This document shows positions 9,769 to 16,758 of a DNA stretch of 64,000 nt, in pieces. Position 1 is the first letter of the stretch. Every line of letters begins with the position of its first letter. A program made the translations under genes and the position numbers. The DNA lies in the NCBI GenBank assembly GCA_900478215.1, contig LS483478.1, positions 1-64,000 on the forward strand, given 5' to 3'. This DNA is from Salmonella enterica subsp. houtenae serovar Houten. GTDB lineage: Bacteria; Pseudomonadota; Gammaproteobacteria; Enterobacterales; Enterobacteriaceae. A model generated the notes under the pieces. It searched no databases, was not told where the DNA came from, and saw nothing but the letters and a program-made list of their open reading frames with translations.

Positions 9769-9782
9769 CGTATTTAGCCTGT

Positions 9783-10481
9783 TTATTCGAAGTTAATGGT
9801 TAACCCGACGCGAAAGCGGTTTTCTGTTAGCCCTGATTCACCGTTATATTTACCTTGCTGTTCCATATAATCCCACTCGACATAAGGTTGCCAGGTTTTA
9901 TTCAGTTTATATTTAATGACCAGATCATTTTCATACGCGCTTTTCTTCCCATTGTTATAATGGAAATCATTCACGTAACGATAGAACACCGGATTATCCT
10001 GAATACTCCAGTATTGATTCTGCCAGCCTAAATACAAATCCAGTCGTTCGACGCTTCCTTTATCCTGATTACCAGAAAGATCTGTAGAGTCATATTGGTT
10101 CCAGTCATAACGGAAACGAATTCCGGAATAGATTGAATCGGTCATACCCCAGATAAATTTGACGTAGGGGCGTATTTGTGCGCCATCAGTACTCCAGTGA
10201 TAAATCATTCCTGGCTGTATAGTAATCTTAGGGTTTAAGGTATATTTATAGTTACCTTCAATTTCATTGTAACTGACCGTGGACTGATCAAAGTTATCGT
10301 CGCCTTGTTTATTATCTGTCTCCATGCTTAACCAGTACCCAGATTTAAAACTTTGGCTCATTTTAAAGCGAGATTCATAATTATGGCTGGCCTCTTTATA
10401 GCCACCACGCATATCAAAAGTCATAGCATGACCGACTATAGGACAACAGCAAACCGCCAGTAATAAAGCTGTTTTGTTCAT
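9783..10481 (-). CDS. KdgM-family oligouronate-specific porin
   Basis: This 232-residue protein has a signal peptide (MNKTALLLAVCCC, cleavage after GHA) and a small beta-barrel with alternating polar/aromatic strands, the pattern of the KdgM/NanC monomeric porins that take up acidic oligosaccharides. The mature start TFDMRGGYKEASHNYESRFK is typical of the family. It ends NFE rather than with a terminal Phe, which is slightly unusual for a barrel. It lies 30 bp after the carrier gene and 14 bp before the secreted lyase gene, in the same operon. It should bring acidic oligosaccharides across the outer membrane. Confidence 0.85.
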   Translation of the reverse strand: MNKTALLLAVCCCPIVGHAMTFDMRGGYKEASHNYESRFKMSQSFKSGYWLSMETDNKQGDDNFDQSTVSYNEIEGNYKYTLNPKITIQPGMIYHWSTDGAQIRPYVKFIWGMTDSIYSGIRFRYDWNQYDSTDLSGNQDKGSVERLDLYLGWQNQYWSIQDNPVFYRYVNDFHYNNGKKSAYENDLVIKYKLNKTWQPYVEWDYMEQQGKYNGESGLTENRFRVGLTINFE

Positions 10482-10511
10482 TGGATTATTTCCTTGCCGA
10501 AAATTTATAAT

Positions 10512-11780
10512 TTATGCAGCGATAGGCTGGATGATTTTTTTAGGCGTTTTTATAAGAACCCACAGAAAGAGTGCGCCGATTAAGTCGAATATTCCTAACC
10601 CTATAAAAAAAGCGTTATAACCAATTACGGTCACCATAGCCCCCAGAAAAAGACCAAACAGGAAATTTCCCATGCTTCCGGTAAATGCGGCAAACCCTGT
10701 TGCTGTTCCCACTTCTTGTTTAGGGAACAGGTCTGAAGACATACTGATGACGGTAATGGACAGACACTGATGAGCGAAACCGGCAACACAGAACAGCGTA
10801 AGTGCGACATAAACATTGGTGACGAAGCCAACGCCTGCCATTGATAACATCAGGATAGAGGCAAATGTAAATGTGATGCGCTTAGCATTTAGCACGCAAA
10901 TACCACGGTTAACCAGCAGGCGAGAAATGTAACCGGCAAAAATGCAGCCGAAGTCCGCCGTCAGGAAAGGCAACCAGGCGAACATGGCGATATGCGCCAT
11001 ATCCATATGGCGAACGGTGACAAGATAGAGCGGCATCCAGTAATGCAACGTTCCCCAGGCTGGATCAGCCATAAAACGCGGTAACGAAATAGCCCATAAG
11101 TTACGGTTAGTAATGATAGAGCGAAGCGTAGCTTTTTCTTTTACTACCTCAATCTGATCAGCCTGCACGGCGTCATATTCTGCCTTTATGAGCGCAGGGT
11201 GTTGCTCCGGAGAACGGTAAAAAATGTACCATATTACTGCCCATACAAAACCTATTCCTCCAGTTACGACAAACGACATTTCCCAGTTGTAATTAATGAT
11301 TGCCCACACCACTAGCGGCGGCGCTAACATTGCGCCGACGGAGGTTCCCAAACTATAAATACCGCATGCCAATCCCCGTTCTTTTGCCGGGAACCACTCC
11401 GCTGTGACTTTCATGCCCGCAGGGTTAAAGGCAGCTTCGGTTAATCCTAAACCGCCGCGTAGCCACGCCATTGGCAACCACGTATTGCATAATCCTGTCA
11501 GCATATTGAAAATAGACCATAGCGCCGCAAGAAGAGCAAAACTTAATCGTAGGCCAAACCTGTCAATAATGAAGCCGCATGCAATACCACCGATTGCATA
11601 GGTAAAGGGAAAGACGGAAACGATCCAGGAGTACTGCTCGCTCGATAGCCCCAATGTTCTCATCATCTCAGGCGCAGCAACGCCAAGAGTACTTCTTGCC
11701 AGATAGTTGGTTATGGTGCCCAACATCACAAGGACGACGATGTACCATCGTAGATTCTTAATTTTCATTGTTGGTCTCAT
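10512..11780 (-). CDS. MFS hexuronate/oligouronate transporter (ExuT-like)
   Basis: A 12-helix major facilitator carrier of the anion:cation symporter family (ExuT, GudP relatives), 422 residues. Family features include GFIIDRFGLR after helix 2, WLPMAWLRGGLGLTEAAFNPAG in the helix 4 region and EWFPAKERGLACGI. It is the promoter-proximal gene of the four-gene uronide operon. The start is either ATG 11780 or ATG 11768; neither has a clear Shine-Dalgarno. Two KdgR-type boxes lie 19-53 bp upstream and a CRP-type site about 87 bp upstream. The substrate is inferred to be an acidic sugar released by the lyases. Confidence 0.85.
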   Translation of the reverse strand: MRPTMKIKNLRWYIVVLVMLGTITNYLARSTLGVAAPEMMRTLGLSSEQYSWIVSVFPFTYAIGGIACGFIIDRFGLRLSFALLAALWSIFNMLTGLCNTWLPMAWLRGGLGLTEAAFNPAGMKVTAEWFPAKERGLACGIYSLGTSVGAMLAPPLVVWAIINYNWEMSFVVTGGIGFVWAVIWYIFYRSPEQHPALIKAEYDAVQADQIEVVKEKATLRSIITNRNLWAISLPRFMADPAWGTLHYWMPLYLVTVRHMDMAHIAMFAWLPFLTADFGCIFAGYISRLLVNRGICVLNAKRITFTFASILMLSMAGVGFVTNVYVALTLFCVAGFAHQCLSITVISMSSDLFPKQEVGTATGFAAFTGSMGNFLFGLFLGAMVTVIGYNAFFIGLGIFDLIGALFLWVLIKTPKKIIQPIAA

Positions 11781-11798
11781 ATATATAGTTAAATTTAA

Positions 11799-11833
11799 GA
11801 AACAGTGTTTATTGAAAAATGAAACAATGTTTC
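11799..11833 (-). promoter_or_regulatory. Two KdgR-type operators before the uronide operon
   Basis: A perfect GAAACAATGTTTC palindrome (11821-11833) and a near copy GAAACAGTGTTTA (11799-11811), 22 bp apart, match the GAAACA-n-TGTTTC operator of the IclR-family repressor KdgR, which responds to 2-keto-3-deoxygluconate. They lie directly before the carrier gene, where bound repressor would block transcription. No -35/-10 pair could be fixed with confidence. Confidence 0.8.
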
Positions 11834-11866
11834 GTATGCATGAGACTCAAATTTAATATTAATTTC

Positions 11867-11882
11867 CGTGAGGAAATTCACA
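11867..11882. promoter_or_regulatory. CRP-type site upstream of the uronide operon
   Basis: CGTGA-GGAAAT-TCACA matches the CRP consensus TGTGA-N6-TCACA at nine of ten conserved positions. It lies 41 bp upstream of the centre of the KdgR-type box pair's distal edge, which is a sensible activator position. Catabolite control of this operon is inferred, not shown. Confidence 0.7.
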
Positions 11883-12323
11883 CTTACATGAAGCTAAAAA
11901 AACACGCAAAATATTTATGTATGAAAAAATGTATCTTATTTGATTATTTTTATTGTTTTTCATGAGGTTATGTTTTCTTCCATAAAGACTTAATGACTAT
12001 TTTTAAAAATAATGAAATATATATTTTTTTATTAAATGTGAAAATAAAAAGCATAAATAATTAATATTTTAATAAAGAATAAAATAGCATCACTGTTATA
12101 ACTCAGGTCATTAAATATTGGTTTTTTATTTTTTGGAAGAATGGAAGGCAGTGAGTGTTATATCTGATATAAAATAATGACTGTACTGATATACAATAGT
12201 TATGAACTTGTAGAGTAAAGCAGTAACGAGGATTTTTTTGTCGTAATTCAGCCCCTTTTGAGAGCTGTTTTTTGCGCCGAATCGCGTTAGCATGGGGCCG
12301 TACTCATTTCATCCGGGGAACTC
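11883..12323. other. AT-rich intergenic region between the uronide operon and yidA
   Basis: A long AT-rich stretch with poly-T and poly-A runs and no convincing ORF on either strand. In E. coli yidB lies between gyrB and yidA; no yidB remnant is recognised here. The last 80 bp before yidA are less AT-rich and probably hold its promoter, but no clear hexamers are seen. Confidence 0.5.
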
Positions 12324-13136
12324 ATGGCTATCAAACTTATTGCTATCGACATGGATGGCACTCTTCTGCTGCCCGATCACACCATTTCGCCTGCCGTTAA
12401 AAATGCGGTTGCCGCAGCCCGCGAAAAAGGGGTGAACGTGGTGCTGACCACGGGGCGTCCGTATGCGGGCGTTCACAGCTATCTGAAAGAACTTCATATG
12501 GAACAACCCGGCGACTACTGCATCACCTATAACGGCGCTCTGGTGCAGAAAGCCGGTGATGGCAGTACGGTGGCGCAAACAGCGCTGAGCTATGATGATT
12601 ATCGTTACCTTGAGCAGCTATCCCGCGAAGTAGGGTCTCACTTCCACGCGCTGGATCGCAATACGCTCTATACTGCCAACCGCGATATCAGCTACTACAC
12701 CGTACATGAATCCTATGTAGCGACCATTCCGCTGGTGTTCTGCGAAGCAGAGAAAATGGACCCGGCGACGCAGTTCCTGAAAGTCATGATGATTGATGAA
12801 CCCGCCATCCTTGATAAGGCGATCGCGCGCATTCCGGCGGAAGTAAAAGAGAAGTACACCGTGTTGAAAAGCGCGCCGTACTTCCTTGAAATCCTCGATA
12901 AACGTGTCAATAAAGGTACGGGCGTAAAATCGCTGGCCGACGCGCTGGGCATCAAGCCGGAAGAGGTGATGGCGATTGGCGATCAGGAAAATGACATTGC
13001 GATGATTGAGTTTGCCGGCATGGGCGTGGCGATGGACAACGCCATTCCGTCGGTAAAAGAGGTTGCCAACTTCGTCACCAAATCAAATCTGGAAGATGGC
13101 GTCGCCTGGGCGATAGAACAACACGTTTTGTCCTGA
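12324..13136 (+). CDS. yidA: HAD-family sugar phosphatase YidA
   Basis: A 270-residue haloacid-dehalogenase-type phosphatase of the Cof subfamily, acting on sugar phosphates in the cytosol. Motif I is DMDGTLL near residues 9-15, motif II is the T in LTTGRP near residue 45, and motifs III/IV are K (NKGTG, about 197) and GDQENDIAM near 220. Length and sequence are essentially those of E. coli YidA. ATG 12324 follows the ribosome-binding site ggggaac. In E. coli yidA is flanked by yidB and the dgo galactonate genes; neither is present here. Confidence 0.95.
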   Translation: MAIKLIAIDMDGTLLLPDHTISPAVKNAVAAAREKGVNVVLTTGRPYAGVHSYLKELHMEQPGDYCITYNGALVQKAGDGSTVAQTALSYDDYRYLEQLSREVGSHFHALDRNTLYTANRDISYYTVHESYVATIPLVFCEAEKMDPATQFLKVMMIDEPAILDKAIARIPAEVKEKYTVLKSAPYFLEILDKRVNKGTGVKSLADALGIKPEEVMAIGDQENDIAMIEFAGMGVAMDNAIPSVKEVANFVTKSNLEDGVAWAIEQHVLS

Positions 13137-13144
13137 TTTTTCCT

Positions 13145-13164
13145 GGCCCGATCGCTGTCGGGCC
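13145..13164 (+). terminator. GC hairpin after yidA
   Basis: GGCCCGA and TCGGGCC form a 7-bp stem around a 6-nt loop, 8 bp after the yidA stop. No T run follows, so it is either a weak terminator or an mRNA-end stabiliser. Confidence 0.45.
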
Positions 13165-13336
13165 GACAACCTCACTAATGAGGTCAATGTCTTGCAACAA
13201 AGACGTTATAGAAAATAGTTTTTTATTTCAAAAGATTAATAAGCACAGAAATCCCTCCCGCCAGACGACGGTTGCTATATTCTCCCCCTCCTTTCGATCC
13301 GGCGGCGCTTCTCGCCAGAATAAACGCTTCATCACT

Positions 13337-14362
13337 ATGAAAAAATGCTCTCTTTTGCTGCCGCTGACGCTGCCCGCTATGGCTTTTTCTACTTGGGCGG
13401 CAACCAGTACCCCGACGAACTTGTCGCCTGTTTATGGCTATCAGAATGACAATCCATCTGCCGCCACTCCGCCAGTCGCGACAACGTCGGTCGAAAAGCC
13501 TGCCGGTACATCAGTACTGCCTTTTCTGAGCGATGAAGCCCGAAAGCGCGGGTACGAACTTCCCGAGCCATTTGGCATCAATATCAACTACATGAATATC
13601 GGGCAGAACATTAATGTTGATAGCATCAACTTTAATGGCCTGGCTTTAGGTCACAATGGACAAATTCCATTAGATAACGCCTTCAAAATTAACGTCGGTC
13701 ATACCCGTGAAAAGAGTAAGACCGAAACGGTCAAGCTGGATGCCTGGCTGTTGCCGTTTATGAACGTATACGGCCTCGTGGGATACACCGATGGTCATTC
13801 CGTTTCGCAAATTGGCGTTGGGTTGATGACGAAAAATGGCCACGTTTTTCATCCCGCCGATCTGCAAAACCTCAAGTTTAAACTCGATTTTAAAGGCACG
13901 ACTTATGGCATAGGCACTACGCTGGTCGGCGGCGCAGGCAACTGGTTTACCGCTGTTGATGCCAACTACACCCAGACACAGTTTGATATTCTGGATGGCA
14001 GCATCGACGCCTTTACCGTCTCGCCTCGCGTTGGTTATCGTTTTACCACCCCAGGTATGGATGCGATGCATCTGCCGTCGGGCAAGCTAAATGTCTGGGT
14101 AGGCAGCATGTATCAGGATGTGCAGCAGGAGTTTAAAGGCAGCCTCGACGACCTGACCATGCCGTCAGCGATGTTACAAAGGCTGGTGAATATGGCAAAC
14201 CATGACCATAACGGCCGCTTTGACGTTAAACAGCATCTGCAATCCCCGTGGAATATGCTGCTGGGCGCACAGTATGAAATAACCCGCCATTTCAACGTCA
14301 CCACCGAGTTTGGCTTTGCCGAACGCAACAGCTTCTTTGTAGCCGGTGAGTACCGCTTTTGA
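13337..14362 (+). CDS. Outer-membrane beta-barrel protein of unknown function
   Basis: From the ATG at 13337 this is a 341-residue protein with a clear signal peptide (MKKCSLLLPLTLPAMAF, cleavage after TWA). I chose this start over upstream in-frame codons because it places the signal sequence at the N terminus. After a Thr/Pro-rich linker the body has many alternating amphipathic strands, and it ends EYRF with a terminal Phe, as outer-membrane barrels do. The stop overlaps the TTG start of the next gene. I do not recognise a named family. It heads a three-gene unit with an Omp85-like barrel and a DUF4056 protein, which suggests a role in the cell envelope. Confidence 0.75.
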   Translation: MKKCSLLLPLTLPAMAFSTWAATSTPTNLSPVYGYQNDNPSAATPPVATTSVEKPAGTSVLPFLSDEARKRGYELPEPFGININYMNIGQNINVDSINFNGLALGHNGQIPLDNAFKINVGHTREKSKTETVKLDAWLLPFMNVYGLVGYTDGHSVSQIGVGLMTKNGHVFHPADLQNLKFKLDFKGTTYGIGTTLVGGAGNWFTAVDANYTQTQFDILDGSIDAFTVSPRVGYRFTTPGMDAMHLPSGKLNVWVGSMYQDVQQEFKGSLDDLTMPSAMLQRLVNMANHDHNGRFDVKQHLQSPWNMLLGAQYEITRHFNVTTEFGFAERNSFFVAGEYRF

Positions 14363-15498
14363 ACCGCTGCCATTGCAGCCTGTTGCTTTGCGCCGCCGGT
14401 ATGCTGTCCGACGTGGCGCAGGCGGCGCTGCCCAGCCGCAGTCAGGTGGACGGCTGGTTACAGCAAATGGGGGATAGCGATACTTTCGATGCCGCCAAAG
14501 GCGTCAACTGGGGCGTGATGCCGGGACCGTTTTATACGCCTGAACTGGGGCTGGGCATCGGCACTGCCATCGTCGGGATGTATCGCCCCGATCCTGCCGA
14601 TAGCGTTAGCCAGGTGTCCACGCTGTCGCTGAGCGGCTATTTTAGTTCCACCGGCGCTTTCGGCGTAAGCCTGCAGAATTACATCTTTTTCGCTGAAGAT
14701 CACTGGCGTTTCTTTCTTAATGGCGCGTTGAGCGATACGCCCACTTACTATTGGGGGCAAGGCTTTACCGCCGGTGATAAAGACAGCCATAAGCAGGCCT
14801 ATACCGCCCAGGTGTTGGATCTGCAACCCACCTTGTACCGTCGGCTGGTCAACAATATCTATCTTGGCATTGGCTGGACGCTGGATGTGCAGCACGCCTC
14901 GCAAATCGACGATGACGACCCGCCCAGGATTCAAAGCACGGCGCAGGGGCGCTCTTCAGTCAGTAATGGCGGTAGCGTTGAACTCAGTTGGGATGATCGT
15001 GATTTTATGCCTAACCCACGGAAAGGGCAGTATGCCACCCTTCGCTATACCCACTTTGCGCCGGACGTCGGTAGCGATACGCGGTTTGAGGAATATCAGT
15101 TGCATTATAGTCGTTACCACGCCGTCGATGATAAAGACGTGCTGGCATGGGAAACTGACGGCGCCTTTACCCAGGGCGACGTGCCGTGGAATATGCTGCC
15201 ATTGCTGGGCAGCAACCATCGTATGCGCGGCTACTATGAAGGGCGCTACCGCGATAAAAACGCCATCAGCGGTCAACTGGAATATCGCCATAAGCTGAGC
15301 TGGCGGCATGGCGTTGTCGGTTGGGTGGGAGCAGGCACGATGGGATCGTCTTTTCACCATCTGGATGACGGACGATGGCTGCCTTCAGCGGGGGTAGGCT
15401 ATCGCTTTGAGTTCAAGCCGCGCGTCAACGTGCGGCTGGATTACGGCGTGGGCAAAGGCAGCAGCGGTTTTTATTTTCAGGTAGGAGAAGCATTTTGA
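14359..15498 (+). CDS. Omp85-like surface-antigen barrel without POTRA domains
   Basis: A 379-residue protein with a short signal peptide (CSLLLCAAGML, cleavage after AQA) and a C-terminal barrel of the bacterial surface antigen (D15/BamA) type. It has SWDDRDFMPNPRKGQ, the usual strand before loop 6, and MRGYYEGRYRDK, which corresponds to the VRGF/Y signature of Omp85 proteins. It ends in Phe. No POTRA repeats fit into the short N terminus, so it is not BamA or TamA. The predicted start is TTG 14359, overlapping the upstream stop as TTGA; the next ATG (14401) would destroy the signal peptide. Its cargo or partner is unknown. Confidence 0.78.
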   Translation: MNRCHCSLLLCAAGMLSDVAQAALPSRSQVDGWLQQMGDSDTFDAAKGVNWGVMPGPFYTPELGLGIGTAIVGMYRPDPADSVSQVSTLSLSGYFSSTGAFGVSLQNYIFFAEDHWRFFLNGALSDTPTYYWGQGFTAGDKDSHKQAYTAQVLDLQPTLYRRLVNNIYLGIGWTLDVQHASQIDDDDPPRIQSTAQGRSSVSNGGSVELSWDDRDFMPNPRKGQYATLRYTHFAPDVGSDTRFEEYQLHYSRYHAVDDKDVLAWETDGAFTQGDVPWNMLPLLGSNHRMRGYYEGRYRDKNAISGQLEYRHKLSWRHGVVGWVGAGTMGSSFHHLDDGRWLPSAGVGYRFEFKPRVNVRLDYGVGKGSSGFYFQVGEAF

Positions 15499-16628
15499 GG
15501 ACGATCATCAGGGGTATCTCTCTGGCGCTACTGTTTCTGGCGGGGAGTGTATCCGCCAATGCCGCCTTACCGCTGACGCTCTACCTGTCCACTCCCTCAA
15601 TGCCTGCTGCCAGTGAAGCCTGGCCGACGATGCAGCCGCAGCCGCTACCAAAAGGATTACGCCCGTGCTGCGCCTTTGGTTATGACCTGCGCGCCGAGCT
15701 GCTGGGATTACCGATCCCGTTCTATCAGTTAAATAACGTGGTAACGGCGGATTCTCTGGGACATCATCAGTATAATGACCATCTGTACTCAGGACTGGCG
15801 AACCTGACCGGCCTTAGCGGTGAGAATAACGGCATTGTGTACACCTTGCGTGGCGGATTTATCGACACCGCGCACGTGCGGGATACCGCCGATATGACGG
15901 TGTATATCTTCAGCCAACTGTTACCAAAGCTGGGGCAGGCTTTTACGCTGAATCTGGGCGATGAATTGGCTGAACGTCGTCTGGTCTTCACCGCCTTCCC
16001 CCCTCCGATTGATGTACGTGAGCGTTATACGTTGGCCGTCTGGCTGTCGGCGCATCTGGCGTTCCAGGTGGCAGAGTGGCATGAAATCGCCCAGTGGTAC
16101 GGTTTCGAATCTGTTAGCGGATTTTCTGAAGGAGTATCGGCCTTTTCGCCGGAAGATCTCTATTCCAACCTCGCAGGCGCCCGCCTGGCGGCATCTTTAA
16201 TCCTCGACGGCCAGACGAAAACGCAAGAGATGTACAACACGGCGATGGAAACCGCGCTGCGGCAAGCGCTGACGCAGTTGGCGGCGCAATCAGCGCAAGT
16301 CACGCGTTTTCAGTTCGATATGCTTGATGGTCGCTGGTGGAACAGCCAGCGGCGGGTACCAGAAAAGTATCTGGTGCTGCATCGTAATTATCAGATGGGC
16401 GATAATCGTCTGCCGACTGCGGTTCCCGGTGAGCTAACGCCGCCATTGCCTCTGAAATTGCCCCATTACTGGCGCGGCATCGCGCTCAGTGCGCTGGCGC
16501 AACTGCAACTGTGGCCTGGTGATGGTATGAGGCAGCTACCGTCTCCCACACATTATTACAGCGAAAAAGATTTTGCCTCACTGGCGGAACAGGCGAGGCT
16601 GCAGGATGAAAAAACGCAGAATCATTAA
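15495..16628 (+). CDS. DUF4056 periplasmic protein
   Basis: A 377-residue exported protein. From the TTG at 15495, which overlaps the upstream stop as TTGA, the sequence opens with a signal peptide (ISLALLFLAGSVSANA). The rest resembles DUF4056 proteins: a double Cys (RPCCAFGYDL near 55), GGFIDTAHVRDTAD near 120, and AEWHEIAQWYG near 196. The His/Asp/Glu-rich motifs could bind a metal or be catalytic, but no activity is known to me. As the third gene of a tightly coupled operon with two outer-membrane barrels it probably works with them. torS converges on it 130 bp downstream. Confidence 0.7.
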   Translation: MRTIIRGISLALLFLAGSVSANAALPLTLYLSTPSMPAASEAWPTMQPQPLPKGLRPCCAFGYDLRAELLGLPIPFYQLNNVVTADSLGHHQYNDHLYSGLANLTGLSGENNGIVYTLRGGFIDTAHVRDTADMTVYIFSQLLPKLGQAFTLNLGDELAERRLVFTAFPPPIDVRERYTLAVWLSAHLAFQVAEWHEIAQWYGFESVSGFSEGVSAFSPEDLYSNLAGARLAASLILDGQTKTQEMYNTAMETALRQALTQLAAQSAQVTRFQFDMLDGRWWNSQRRVPEKYLVLHRNYQMGDNRLPTAVPGELTPPLPLKLPHYWRGIALSALAQLQLWPGDGMRQLPSPTHYYSEKDFASLAEQARLQDEKTQNH

Positions 16629-16758
16629 TGGGCAATAGCTGTAGAGAAGAGGGAACAGTATGCTATTTCCCCCTTCCTCCCTTGGCGATCTGTCTTACAT
16701 CCTGTTAATTAGCGATGTGAAACGCGTCGGATAGGTTAGCCGTGCGAGCCGGAAGTCA

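Noticed and set aside
13178..13336. N-terminal 53-residue extension of the first envelope barrel gene
   Set aside because: The extension lacks a ribosome site and would bury the clear signal peptide that starts at 13337.
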